In this document: positions 12,675 to 23,166 of the stretch, in pieces
Position numbering within the stretch: position 1 is the first letter of the stretch
How the letters are laid out: each line of letters opens with the position of its first letter
Source of the DNA: Favolaschia claudopus
Taxonomy: Eukaryota; Basidiomycota; Agaricomycetes; Agaricales; Mycenaceae
Length of the DNA: 64,000 nucleotides
Direction of reading: 5' to 3'
Assembly: GCA_037176885.1 (NCBI GenBank)
Contig: JAWWNJ010000095.1
Coordinates: forward strand, 620,001-684,000
Notes under the pieces: model-generated
Told to the model about the DNA's origin: nothing
The model's database searches: none
The model's input: the letters and a program-made list of their open reading frames with translations, nothing else
Made by a program: the position numbers and the translations under genes

Positions 12675-14102
12675 ATGGCGGTTCTGAAAAATATCATCGT
12701 CGTAGGAGGGAGCTACTGCGGTTTGTTCTGTCCAAAAATCGGTATTTCTCGTTTACTCAAAGGACTGGTTTTTTGCAGCAACGTATGTCATTGACGACCT
12801 CGCACCGCGAGTACACAAGACGCACCATGTTATTATGATAGAGAAGAACTCGCATATGCAAGTAAGATGTCCCCGGTTCCCCCCGGAATATCCGACAGCT
12901 GACGTTCGATAAATGGCAGCACATCTTCGCTTTCCCGCGCATCAGCACCGTGCCGGGATTCGAGCACAAGGCATTCATACCGTTTACGAACGCGTACCAC
13001 GAAACGCCGCCGCATTCGACGTCGATCGTGCAGGGGGTGGTGACGAGTGTGCTGCCCGACAAGGTCGTCCTCGCGAGTGGCGAAGAGATTCCGTATGAAT
13101 ACTTGGTTATGGCGACGGGGACTGGGAGGCCGCCTCTACAGCTGACGACCAAGGCGCAGAGCGTGCATGGCTTCAATTTATTGCAAAGCAGAGCGAAACA
13201 GGCGAAAGATATCGTCGTCGTTGGGGGCGGCGCTTTCGGGATCCGTCAGTGGTGTCTGAATAAAAGTATACGCAGGAACTCACGCAGTAGGGTCAGAACT
13301 GGCATTCGACGCAAAGCAGTTTTATCCGTCGAAGAACGTGACGATCGTGCATTCGAAGACGGAGCTGCTGAATCGCTTCCACCCGAAGCTGCATGCTATT
13401 GTCCGAGAACGCGGGGCGGCTATAGGCATTAACTTCGTTCTCGGGCAGCGCGCCAAGATACCACCAAACGGGTTCCCGATTTCTGGGCCGTCGTACTTCG
13501 TCGAGCTCGCAGACGGGCGACGGATACCAGCGGACGTAGCGGTAGGTACATCTCCGTACACAGCAGGCTTCCCAATGACCCGCGCTAGATCTGTTGCATG
13601 GGAGCCGTCCCACTGAGCGGGCCGCTTCTATCCTTGTCCCCCACCTCCGTGGAACCCCGCTCAGGAGAGATTCGAGTGCAGCCGACGCTGCAGATCGCAG
13701 ACCCTGCGTTCCCGCGTGTATTCGCTGTTGGAGACGTAGCAGCGACGGGAGGGAACAAGGCTGCGGCGCCGGGATTCGCACAGGCTGCCGTCGCGGTGCA
13801 GAATATGGTGAATATGATTGAGGGACGGAAGGAGCGGGTGGAGTATACCCCCGATGTGCCGGGGATACATCTTGCTATTGGACTGGTGCGTGTTTGTGGG
13901 GTTGTGTGAGACTGGGCAGCTGACGTGCATCCAGCACTCGTATGTGACGTTCTACAACCCAAAAGCCCCGGGACAAGCGCCGAGCTTCCAGTTTGTTGAG
14001 TTGGGTGATGGGGATTCGGAGGAGGTTCGACAGTGGTACGAGTGTCGGTGTCATATGGTATGGGAGCGGAGGGCACCGGGAGTTACAGACTATTATCTTT
14101 GA
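12675..14102 (+). CDS. FAD/NAD(P)-binding oxidoreductase, AIF/FSP1 (AMID)-like
   Basis: Six exons join in frame to 390 residues: 12675-12720, 12779-12861, 12920-13244, 13288-13541, 13589-13885, 13935-14102. The N-terminus MAVLKNIIVVGGSYCG carries a Rossmann FAD-binding motif; the second nucleotide-binding motif is IVVVGGGAFGI. The ATG dyad (LVMATGTGRP) and the FAD-contacting VFAVGDVAATGG complete the class-II pyridine-nucleotide oxidoreductase layout. Length and motif order match AIFM2/FSP1-like flavoproteins, which reduce quinones with NAD(P)H. There is no obvious transmembrane segment or targeting peptide, so it is probably cytosolic or peripheral to lipid surfaces. The physiological substrate cannot be read from the sequence. 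The fold assignment is firm; the FSP1-like role is inferred. Confidence 0.88.
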
Positions 14103-14619
14103 CGGGCCTACAGAGTGAAACCGATTCTGTCGAGGGTACCAGTCGTGTGTCGTCTCGAAAAGGTTGGACAGAGCGTCTTGTGTTACTTTAAGAAGTACTT
14201 GTAACAATCCATACTTCATACTAGATCTTGCCGCAACCAAATATGTATTTCTGCATCTTTCTGAAGGTGGCTTTGAGCTTGGAATGAAATTTGAAAACCG
14301 ACTTCGTCCGCGTTACGCAAGGTCGCGTCAAGTTTCAATTCAGAGAAACCAATTTTGATCATGAAGCATTGAAGAAAGGACGTTATCAGGTTTTTGAGTA
14401 GCCACCGTCCTCAGAGTATTCTGCCGTTTAACTGGTGAAGTATTTCCCAAGCCTGGACCATACCACAGAAAGTTACGGTCGCGTCGAAGTGCAAGCAAGT
14501 TCAAGCTCAGTTCATGGAGGTTCATGGCTGTTCATGGTCACGGTGCGCCAGGCCATCAAATTGAGCCGAACAGTACGTAAACACAGAGCCCCTGTCTAAC
14601 CCCTTTCCCCACCACCATC
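14103..14619. other. intergenic, no supported gene
   Basis: No frame with protein character. It ends in a CT-rich leader directly before the ATG at 14620, and a similar leader precedes the paralog at 15758, consistent with duplication including the promoter-proximal region. Confidence 0.45.
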
Positions 14620-15529
14620 ATGCCTGCCACCTTTGATTTGAAGCAAGTGGGCAAGCTGTTCAACGATACTATTGCAGCGATCAGAGATGATACGCCCGAC
14701 CTTGACGCTCTGGAGCCACAAGCAATTGAGTGGTTGAAAGGGGCGCGGTACCAGCTCATGCGTGATATCGAACAACAGTATGTTCGGAGCTCTCACACAA
14801 TTTGGTGAGAGACTTATCATCGAACACAGGTACTACTCGCTGGAAAGGACGCGTGATACGCCGATGTCGCAACCAGCCTGGGCGGTGGATCCTACCCAAA
14901 AGCTCTATCTCGATACCAAAGCCCTCCCTCCTGTGTTGTCGCCGTTTCGCACCGCCATTACCCACAACCTCACTGGTTTGCTTACCGCTTGCGGTTTTCA
15001 GGCAACCGGTCTTGGTTTTTATGGATCGTTGCATATAACCATCCAGATCTCTTTTCCCGCGCAGCTAGCCGCGACCGGAGCGCAGCCCCAAGCCCAGCGT
15101 ACTCTCCGCATCGATGATGAATTCTCGTGCGCTGGCGGCAAAGGCGGCAAACGCAAACGGATTGGCAGCGGGCCTTTCACTGCGGGCAACTTTGCTCGTC
15201 TCATGATTGAAAACAATGATGCTGCTGCCAGTGGCGACTCGGAAAAGAGTGATTCTGGCAGCAGGGCAAAACGTCGCCGAGAGTCTCGGGTTGTGAAAAT
15301 TGAAGAAGACGATGAAGGAGATAGAGATGATGATGACAGCCGAAGTAAAGGGCCGCGTCGTCGTGGTTCTCGGTTGGTCAAGCAAGAGGAGGAAAGCGAC
15401 ACCGAGGAAACCAATGGCCGGCGACTTCGCTCGACGACGCGTGCAAGCTCTACCGCGACTTTCAAGTCCGCATCTGAGCCGCGAAATACCCGCCGCAGTA
15501 CGAGAGTCAAAAAAGAGGTGGAAGAGTAA
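14620..15529 (+). CDS. uncharacterised nuclear-type protein, tandem paralog A
   Basis: Two exons (14620-14777 and 14830-15529; 52-bp intron, donor GTATGT) give 285 residues. I do not recognise a named domain. The N-terminal half is the conserved part (MPATFDLKQVGKLFNDTI, YYSLERTRDTPMSQPAW, ALLTACGF-like LLTACGFQ). The C-terminal third is a charged, probably disordered tail. It repeats a motif of the form RRxSR(V/L)VKxEE plus acidic residues (SRVVKIEEDDEG, SRLVKQEEESD) and ends TRRSTRVKKEVEE. Each motif places a ψKxE SUMO consensus beside an RRxS kinase site, and the tail has many basic clusters that could serve as nuclear localisation signals. The neighbour at 15758 is a close paralog with the same intron position. 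The function is unknown; the nuclear location is inferred. Confidence 0.8.
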
Positions 15530-15757
15530 TTTTACTTCATTTGTTCCACGCAGCCTTCGAGTTTGCTTCGAGTATGACATCTGAATGCAAACACTGTCCC
15601 TGTTGTGGGTGGGTGTGCGCCGACTCGCGAACCCGGCCAGGACGCCGGCAGTGCACGTAGGCCATAGCATACAGAGAATGCAGGCAGGGCCAAGTTGGTA
15701 GCATTGAATTTTTGATCCAATTTGATCGAAAGCCCCTATCCACTTTCTCTCACCACC

Positions 15758-16660
15758 ATGCCAGCAGCCTTCGATCTGAAGCAAGTGGGCCAACTGTTCA
15801 ACGATACCATTGACGCTATCAGGGACGACGCCGACGTGGACGCACTCGAACCAGACGCAGTTGAATGGCTGAAAGGAGCACGCTACAGGCTCATGCGCGA
15901 AATCGAGCAAGCGTAGGTCCAAATCGCCAGAACAGTGAAGAAAAAAAGAGTCATCGAGCACAGGTACTACTCGCTCGAACGCGCGCGCGATACACCCATG
16001 TCACAACCAGCCTGGGCTCTGGACCCTACCGAGTTTCTACATCTTTCGACCACACCCGTTCCGGGCCCATTGAAGCCCTACATTCCCGCCATGCTCGACA
16101 ACCTCCGGGAACTGCTTACTGCTTGTGGCTTCCACGCGCGAGTTGATACATTGGTGTGGTGGATAACCGTTAACATCTCTTTTCCTGCGAAAGTCACAGT
16201 GGGCGCTGCCGGTGCGAGCCACCCGAAAAAGCGCACTCTCCACATCGACGATGAATTTTCCATGGCTGGTGGAAAACGCAGGCAGATAACGACTGCCGGC
16301 AGTGGTCTGTTCACGGGAGGGAACTTTGCTCGTCTCGTTGAAAGCCGTCGTGATACTGGGGACGGTGCGGGCAGCAGCAGGAAACGACGTCGAGGATCCC
16401 GGGTCGTGAAGAGGGAAGAAGAAGATGATGATGATGATGAAGGAAATGGGAAGGAAACCGGAAGGATAGATGTCGGTTTGAGTAAACGACCCGGGCGTCG
16501 TCGCGGGTCTGGGGTCATCAAACAGGAAGATAGTGAAGAGAATGGCCGCCGGCTTCGCTCAGCGACGCGGGCGAGCTCCTCTGCGACGCTGAGGTCCGCA
16601 TCCGAGCCTCAGACAACCCGTCGGAGCACGAGGAAGCGGGTCAAAAACGATGAGGTGTAG
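15758..16660 (+). CDS. uncharacterised nuclear-type protein, tandem paralog B
   Basis: Two exons (15758-15912 and 15964-16660; 51-bp intron, donor GTAGGT) give 283 residues. It matches paralog A throughout: MPAAFDLKQVGQLFNDTI, YYSLERARDTPMSQPAW, LLTACGFH, RTLHIDDEFSMAGGK and GLFTGGNFARLVE. The intron sits at the same residue, immediately before YYSLER. The charged tail repeats the motif again (RRRGSRVVKREEEDDDD, RRRGSGVIKQEDSEE) and ends TTRRSTRKRVKNDEV. About 230 bp separate it from paralog A in the same orientation, so this is a local tandem duplication. No catalytic motif is visible. It could bind chromatin or RNA, judging only by the alternating basic and acidic tail. Confidence 0.8.
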
Positions 16661-16691
16661 ATTTATCTCATCTACTACATGACTTGCACAT

Positions 16692-17570
16692 TGTACCTTT
16701 GCTCAACTTGACTTGGGGCGAGTGGGCAAACTATCCAACGAGCCAAATGCTGCCGTTAGAGGTGATACTTATGCCGATCTCGATGGCTGGGATGACAAAC
16801 TCCTGCGGGACAGCGAAGAAGCGTATGCTAAAGATGCTGGAAAGATTGTAGATGCATCTTCAAGGGGCCACAGAGTACTACTCACTCGAACGGACTCGCC
16901 ACACCACGCCGTTACAACCGAGCTGGTCTACCGGGCCCCCACACTGACAGCGCCTGTCCTTGAACACCGAAGAAGGCTTTCCCCATGTGCTCTGAATCAT
17001 GATCAAGCCCGTATCGCGCAAGAACCTCGACGCAAGGCTGGAGGCGCGCCGCTGCTTCCAGGCCGGGCTGCATTGTATGTATGGAAGTTATTATCTGTTT
17101 CTAGATGTCGTTTTCCTGTGCATGTACCGTGACGGGCGGATGGGGCGGGGTTCCAGGATATGTACAAGGACGGATCTTTCAGGGCGCTACAACATTGCAA
17201 AACGGCGGTAGACCGTTGACTGCGGGTGATTTTTCTGCGCAGTTTACGCGCCCGAAACGGCGAGGGGAGGGACACCAGCGTTAGTGAATAGAAACGTCGA
17301 GGATTTCATGGGGTGAACACCGGAGATCGTTATACGGAGGGGTGGAGAGGAGGGGGGCGGGCGGGAAAGTCGGGATAAAGATTCCGAGTCCCGGGTTGTT
17401 GGAGAAGAGGAGATAGGAGAGAATAGACCTGCAGCCAGGCTCTGCAAAACCGTGGTCAACGACCCGAACATACCCCAGCGCAATTCTGAGGTCTTCATGT
17501 GGGCCGCGTCAGGCGGGGGTCGGAGTACGAGAAAGAGAAAGAGTGTTGACGGCTTGGAATATTCCCGCAC
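16692..17570 (+). pseudogene. decayed third copy of the 14620/15758 paralog family
   Basis: Fragments of the same family appear in order but in shifting frames. LGRVGKLSNEPNAAVRGD near 16717 corresponds to LKQVGKLFNDTIAAIRDD. A VLLTRTDSPHHAVTTELV-encoding stretch near 16875 corresponds, in another frame, to YYSLER plus the SQPAW block. LTAGDFSAQF near 17217 corresponds to FTAGNFARL. ESRVV followed by acidic codons lies near 17387. The start codon region has lost its ATG, and no splice pattern restores one frame. Distance and orientation continue the tandem series A-B-(C). The boundaries are approximate. Confidence 0.65.
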
Positions 17571-18044
17571 AATGAGCTGGTATCATCTACGGAACTCTAT
17601 CCGTTTTTTGAACAGCTGGGGCCTGAACGGCGTCAACAAGTCTTTCGCCCTCTTTCTCATTTTATGCACAAGAGTGTTTTATAGGTCTCCTGCATGATGA
17701 GCTGTATATTGCAAGAACTCTCGAGTCAAAACGAAAAAGAGGTGAAAAGACCTGTTGAATTCGAAGCGGATTCGCAACCACAGCCTGGTCCTTATCCCTG
17801 ATTCTCCCGCACACTCGCAGAGCTTCGCCAGCATTTAGGAGCTCCCTCATTAACGCTTGAGCGAGGTAGCAGGTCAAGTTGTAAGTTGAGTATGCGCTTG
17901 GTATCCGCTTCGCGGCGGCTTCTGAGCATCTCATCAAAATATTTTTCGCACGCCAAAAAAGTCGCATTGCTTTCTACCACCTGCGCTCAGGGTGCTTCGG
18001 TTCCGTGCTCCCCATTCCCCTCGCTCTAACGGACCAAAATCAAG
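17571..18044. other. intergenic, upstream region of NOG1
   Basis: No supported gene. CT-rich sequence from about 18001 to the ATG at 18045 fits a leader for a highly expressed ribosome-biogenesis gene. Confidence 0.45.
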
Positions 18045-20546
18045 ATGTCTACAAGCGGGCTCAAGGCCATTGCGCCGGTCCCCACCGCGGCGGACTTTCT
18101 GGACATCGTGCTGTCCAAAACTCAACGCAAAACACCGACGGCAAGGCGATTCAGTAGTGTGAAGATCTTATCTGACGCTAGGACCCCATAGGTCATTCAC
18201 AAAAACTTCAAAATTAGTCGGATACGCAATTTCTATATGCGCAAGGTCAAATTTACGCAAGATTCGTTTGAGGAGAAACTTGGTGCTATCTTGAGCGATT
18301 TCCCGATGCTGGACGACATTCACCCTTTTTTATCCGCCCTTATGAACGTTTTGTACGACAAAAATCACTACAAGCTTGCTCTGGGTCAACTACGGACGGC
18401 TCGTCATCTGATAGATCAAGTAGCGAAGGATTATGTGCGGTTATTGAAGTTTGGGGACAGCTTATACCGCTGTAAGCAGCTGAAAAAGGCCGCTCTTGGT
18501 CGGTGAGTCCAACTGTATCTCCTTCGATCTTCTCTTTTGAAGCAAGAGTGTGGTCGGGACAATTTTCCTTCGTTGAACCGATAGCGGGAATCGACACGAT
18601 TTGCCGCGTGCAAAAATCGGAGTTGATTTCCAATGTCACTGAATTCGTACACAATGCGAGTTCAAAGACTCCGGAATCCCAAGTTCTCGCGCTGATTCTC
18701 TGGCGCCACAAATGCCCATTTCCTGGAGAGGGTTTTTTATCATAACAAACTTACAATGTCATCCAGTATGGCTACGATCATGCGCCGACAAAAAGACCCG
18801 CTTGCATACTTAGAGCAAGTCCGTCAACATATTTCCCGTCTCCCCGCCATCGACCCCAACACCCGCACACTGTTAATATGCGGATACCCCAACGTCGGAA
18901 AATCATCCTTCATCAACAAAGTCACCCGCGCCGATGTCGACGTCCAACCCTACGCATTCACGACAAAATCGTTGTTCGTGGGCCACCTCGACTACAAATA
19001 CCTCCGATGGCAGGTCATCGACACGCCCGGGATTCTCGACCACCCACTAGAGGAGATGAACACCATCGAGATGCAGAGTATCACCGCGCTCGCGCATCTC
19101 AAGAGCTGCGTGCTCTATTTCATGGATCTCTCCGAGCAGTGCGGCTACACCGTCGAGGCGCAGTGCAAGCTCTTCCACTCCATTAAACCTCTCTTCAACG
19201 GCAAACCCACCCTGCTCGTCATCAACAAGATCGACGTCATGCGCCTTGAGGACATTCCCGCCGAGCCGCGTGCGCTGGTCCAAGAGATCATCGACAGCGA
19301 GGACGTCAAATGCGTCCAGGTGTCGTGCTACTCCGATGAAGGCGTCATGGACCTGAAGACCCAGGCCTGCGACGCGCTCCTAGCTCACCGCGTCGATAAC
19401 AAGGTCAAAGGCAGCAAGATCACCTCCGTCATCAACCGCATCCACGTCGCACAGCCCAAACCCCGCGACGAAGTCGTTCGTGCGCCATTCATTCCCGACG
19501 TGGTCAAGGAGCGGAAGAAATACGACAAGGATGATCCTGAGCGGCGCACGCTACTACGGGATACCGAGCTTGCGGAGGGAGGTGCCGGAGTGTACAACAT
19601 CAATCTCAAGCGTGCGTGGATTTTGCGTTGCGCCGCGTTATCACTGATCAGGTTGTTTGCAGAGAACTACATCCTCGCGAACCCGGAGTGGAAGATGGAT
19701 ATTATGCCTGAAATCATGGACGGCAAGAATATCGCCGATTTCATCGACCCTGATATTGCAGAGAAGCTCGAGGCGCTCGAGCGCGAGGAGGAGCGGCTGG
19801 AGGCGGAAGGATTCTACGACAGCGAGGAGGACATGGTGCGTTCATACTCTTTCCACGTCCCATCTTTCTCAACCATCCCAGGAGGAATCCGAAGATGAAC
19901 GCGAACGCGTCCAGGCGCGCCTCGATCTCACAGCCAAGATACGGTCACAAAGCCTCAAGAAGAGCAAGAAGAACCAGGCGCGGCTTCCACGGTCGGCGGG
20001 ACTCGCGACACTCTCCCAGATGACTGCAGACCTCACAAAAGCCGGGCTCGACCCCAGCCGAATCGTCGAGCGCGCCGCTGTTTTGTCAGGCAAACGCAAG
20101 CGCGACGACATGGACGTCGACATGGATGAAGCTGGTGGGGATGCGGATGCGGAAGGTTGGATGGATGTCGATGGGGAAGATGCGGACGGGACACCTGCGA
20201 AGCGGCTGAAAACGAATTCAGGTGCTGTCACGAAGCGGGAGCCACGCGGGAATCGGGCGTTGGCGGGGATGCGCGACCAGGGTGTAAGTGCTTCTCCTTT
20301 CGCAGTCTGTTCTCGTTGACTTACGCACACAATAGCAAGCAGCCAAGGCTATCAAGTTGCGAAATCTTGGCCAGCGGCCGCGGAATATGCTTGCCAGAGC
20401 GGGCGAGGGAGACCGCACGATCAAAACAAAAATGGTGCGCGTTGCTTCACCAATGTTATGCTGGCACCTATTAACGTCTTCTTTGCTTGTAGCCCAAGCA
20501 TCTGTTTGCTGGGAAGCGGAAGGGTGGGAAGACGCAGAGACGGTGA
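18045..20546 (+). CDS. NOG1: nucleolar GTP-binding protein 1 (60S ribosome assembly GTPase)
   Basis: Obg/CgtA-type GTPase required for maturation of the large ribosomal subunit in the nucleolus and nucleoplasm. Seven exons (18045-18140, 18192-18502, 18767-19611, 19663-19835, 19882-20283, 20336-20434, 20493-20546) join in frame to 659 residues, the usual fungal length. The N-terminal NOG1 domain ([34 protein letters not shown]) precedes the GTPase motifs: G1 [10 protein letters not shown]3 DTPG, G4 NKID and G5 VSCYSDEG. The NOGCT region ([22 protein letters not shown]) follows. The tail is basic and ends [15 protein letters not shown], a nucleolar-type signal. Intron 1 uses a GC donor (GCAAGG). 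Intron 2 is 264 bp, far longer than the other introns. Very confident identification. Confidence 0.96.
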
Positions 20547-21267
20547 ACGCTCGCATCTTTCTTCCTTTTTCACATTATCTCTCCATGTATCATTCCTTGT
20601 TTTCCTTGTCTATCGCAAAGAGCACTTCGGGATTCGCCTTTAAAGGCCTTGCAAATACTGACTGGTACTGACCTCGATAAGTATATCGGTCGCACTCAAA
20701 AACTCTGACGCCTATGTGCTGGTCGGTGCTGATAGCGCGACATCTGACTCTGAAGCGTATACCCGGCCTTGCTTTTGCGGAAGGCCGAACTAAGCAACGT
20801 TTCTGTACCATCTCGTCAATGCACCACGAAACATGTTGGTCTAAAATTGGGGATCTGCGAACGCATGAAACAATGTATTTGGGTGGCTACCAGCATCCAG
20901 GGACTAGACTAAGAGCATTCTGACACGTTATGACTGTCCGAGTCGGTCGACGTGTCTTTGTTGCCACCGTGCTCAGGTCGCTCTTTCCCCAGTGTCCTTG
21001 ACGAACAAGACCAGCGCAGTCCGAAGCCTGCTGCCGACACTATTGCCTGCATACTAGACAGGGCGGTATTGCTCCGATAGACTGAAGATTCGTCGTTAGC
21101 ATTCGCAGCCGGCGCGGATTTATGTACATGGGCTGGCAACGGCCTTCGAGAATCAATATATGCACTTCGAAGTGCATCGTGAATTCCCGCCCCGTTTGGA
21201 GGGGTACATACGTTTTTGAGTTCGAGCGACTGGAACGACTTCCAAGAGTCGACGATATTGATCCCCA
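20547..21267. other. intergenic between convergent genes
   Basis: It lies between the 3' ends of NOG1 (+) and the F-box-like gene (-). No frame here shows protein character, and I see no repeat or RNA gene. Confidence 0.45.
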
Positions 21268-22882
21268 TCACTGCACCACTGGCGGGGGATTGTAGTTCTC
21301 CTGCGCTCGGGTAGAGGCAAAAAATTGGACCAAGTCGCTGACCATGTCCCACTTCCCGACGTCCTCCTCCCAATGCGGAGCCAGCGTATTCCGTTCCTCG
21401 TCCTCACGAGACGAGACCTGCTGTAATTTGGGAAAAATGGCGGACAGGAACGACGCGACGGCGGCAGGGGACGATATAGGCGACTCGACGACGTCGAGTT
21501 TGACGAGGGCTTCATTGCTGATGCCATTGCCAGGTCTTTCTTTAGGGTGGATATCGAGGACGGTAGCGTTCAAGACGAGGGTGAGGGATGTCAAGCACCG
21601 GCAATTTTGCGCAAGGGGGATAAGGCCCGCGAGAGTCACCTGGGGAATGTATACCGAAGACTGGAATTTAGGGGAGAGACTCAGCGTTCTCAGCTGTGGC
21701 CAACCCTCCGCCATCTTGTTGATAAAATCATTGTCAATATTTGTTCCATATCCAGTTTGGAGGGCGACGTCCGTCAGATTGCGGCACATGAGAAGGGGGT
21801 AGAATGAATCCTTTGGAATCATGCCAGCGGGGTTGTCATCCATATCCTGCTCAAATACAAACCGCTCGCGAAGCTCCACGCATTTGAGGGTCCGAACGAC
21901 CTCCGCGCGATTGAAGTATTCAGGATCCGCCATTGTTCGGATTCCATAGACGACGTAGACCCGAAGTCGACTTTAATTTCGCTGAGTGCATCCGGCGATA
22001 TCACATCCAAAAAGCCGATGACGGATGGGGGAGATTCGGAATAAACGATGAATTGGCGAAGGGCACTGAATGCTGGGCCCATGGCCGCAAGCTCGGGCTG
22101 CAAATCGTCGAATAGCTGATGGAAGGTGCCGACATTCAAACGCCTGAGGTGAGGGAGTTGGGCAAGATGAAGTGTAGTAGGAATGTCCAAGTCGGGTACT
22201 TTCAGTTCTTGCAGGCGATTCATACTACGGATAGTGGAGTACACCGACTCTTTCAATTCGAGGGATTGAACGAGATCCATAGGACCGATTTCGACAGAAG
22301 AAAGGTCGGGGTGGAACGCATTCAAGTAAGGAAGAAGATACAAGCCAACGGAACGAGACATCTCAACATCGAAAGTTATCGACTGCAGCTTTTGGCCAAC
22401 GAGCATTCGGATGTGTGAATATACATGGTCCGGCGGCAGCCAAGTCAGATGTCGAAGATTGGGTAGCAATGGATGAACGGGCAGCGCGAGGCTGAGAGCC
22501 TCGTAGACTATCCAGGAGAGCGTGTGTGGATGCTCAATGAAGAGGTTCTTCACTTTTTCCGCGTAAAACAGGACTCGGGATAAGTCAGAGGACGCAATCG
22601 GTCGCCGTACCGCTGCATAGGTTGAATTAAGTAAATCGAAATAGAAAAAAAGCAAAGACGTCATACGAATAAAATCGGTGAATGAGGATGGTTCTGTGCC
22701 TCTTCCCAAACATCCGATGGTAAGCACTTGAGCAAATTCGTCAACTGTTTTTGAGTAGCCCAAGAACGGCCAATGCGGGGGTTTGAATGTCTGACAGGTT
22801 CTGCTGAGTACAGCAAGTGTCGAAGGTTCAGCCGCTGCACATATAAGCTCTACAACCTCGGGATGCGCAAGCCACGGTGCAT
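21268..22882 (-). pseudogene. F-box-like/LRR protein gene with two apparent frameshifts
   Basis: On the minus strand an ATG at 22882 opens MHRGLRIP, which resembles the MHRAL-IPE start of a large Agaricomycete F-box-like family. The continuation HPEVVELICAAAEPSTLAVL is in another frame, consistent with one C missing from a C-run near 22860. The frame then stays open (VKNLFIEHPHTLSWIVYEAL, LPNLRHLTWLPPD, leucine-rich strands) until near 21853. There the homologous reading again moves by one base to EQDMDDNPAGMIPKDSFYPL and continues to a stop at 21268 (WPQLRTLSLSP, ALVKLDVVESPISS). The joined product would be about 537 residues. Both shifts could be sequencing indels rather than true lesions. 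Function: probable LRR substrate-recognition protein, partner unknown. Confidence 0.65.
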
Positions 22883-23166
22883 TGGGTCAATTTGGGTGGT
22901 AGTAGGAAACAAGCGGAACACGCCCATGTGATCGTGTGACGGGTTGTGACACACGCGACTGCTTGTCGCAAATGAATGAAACCAGCTGGCTATACCTGTG
23001 TTTACGGAGAGAGAATATTCAGTGACACTGTAAATACCAGATGTAGCGTGAAGTACATGTGAGAATATATGAGTCCGAGAAAATCGTAAATTTGTCGAAT
23101 TGTACTATTTATAATAATTACCATGGCGAGAATCGAGACACAACTTTTCCGAGTTGAACGCAGTCT

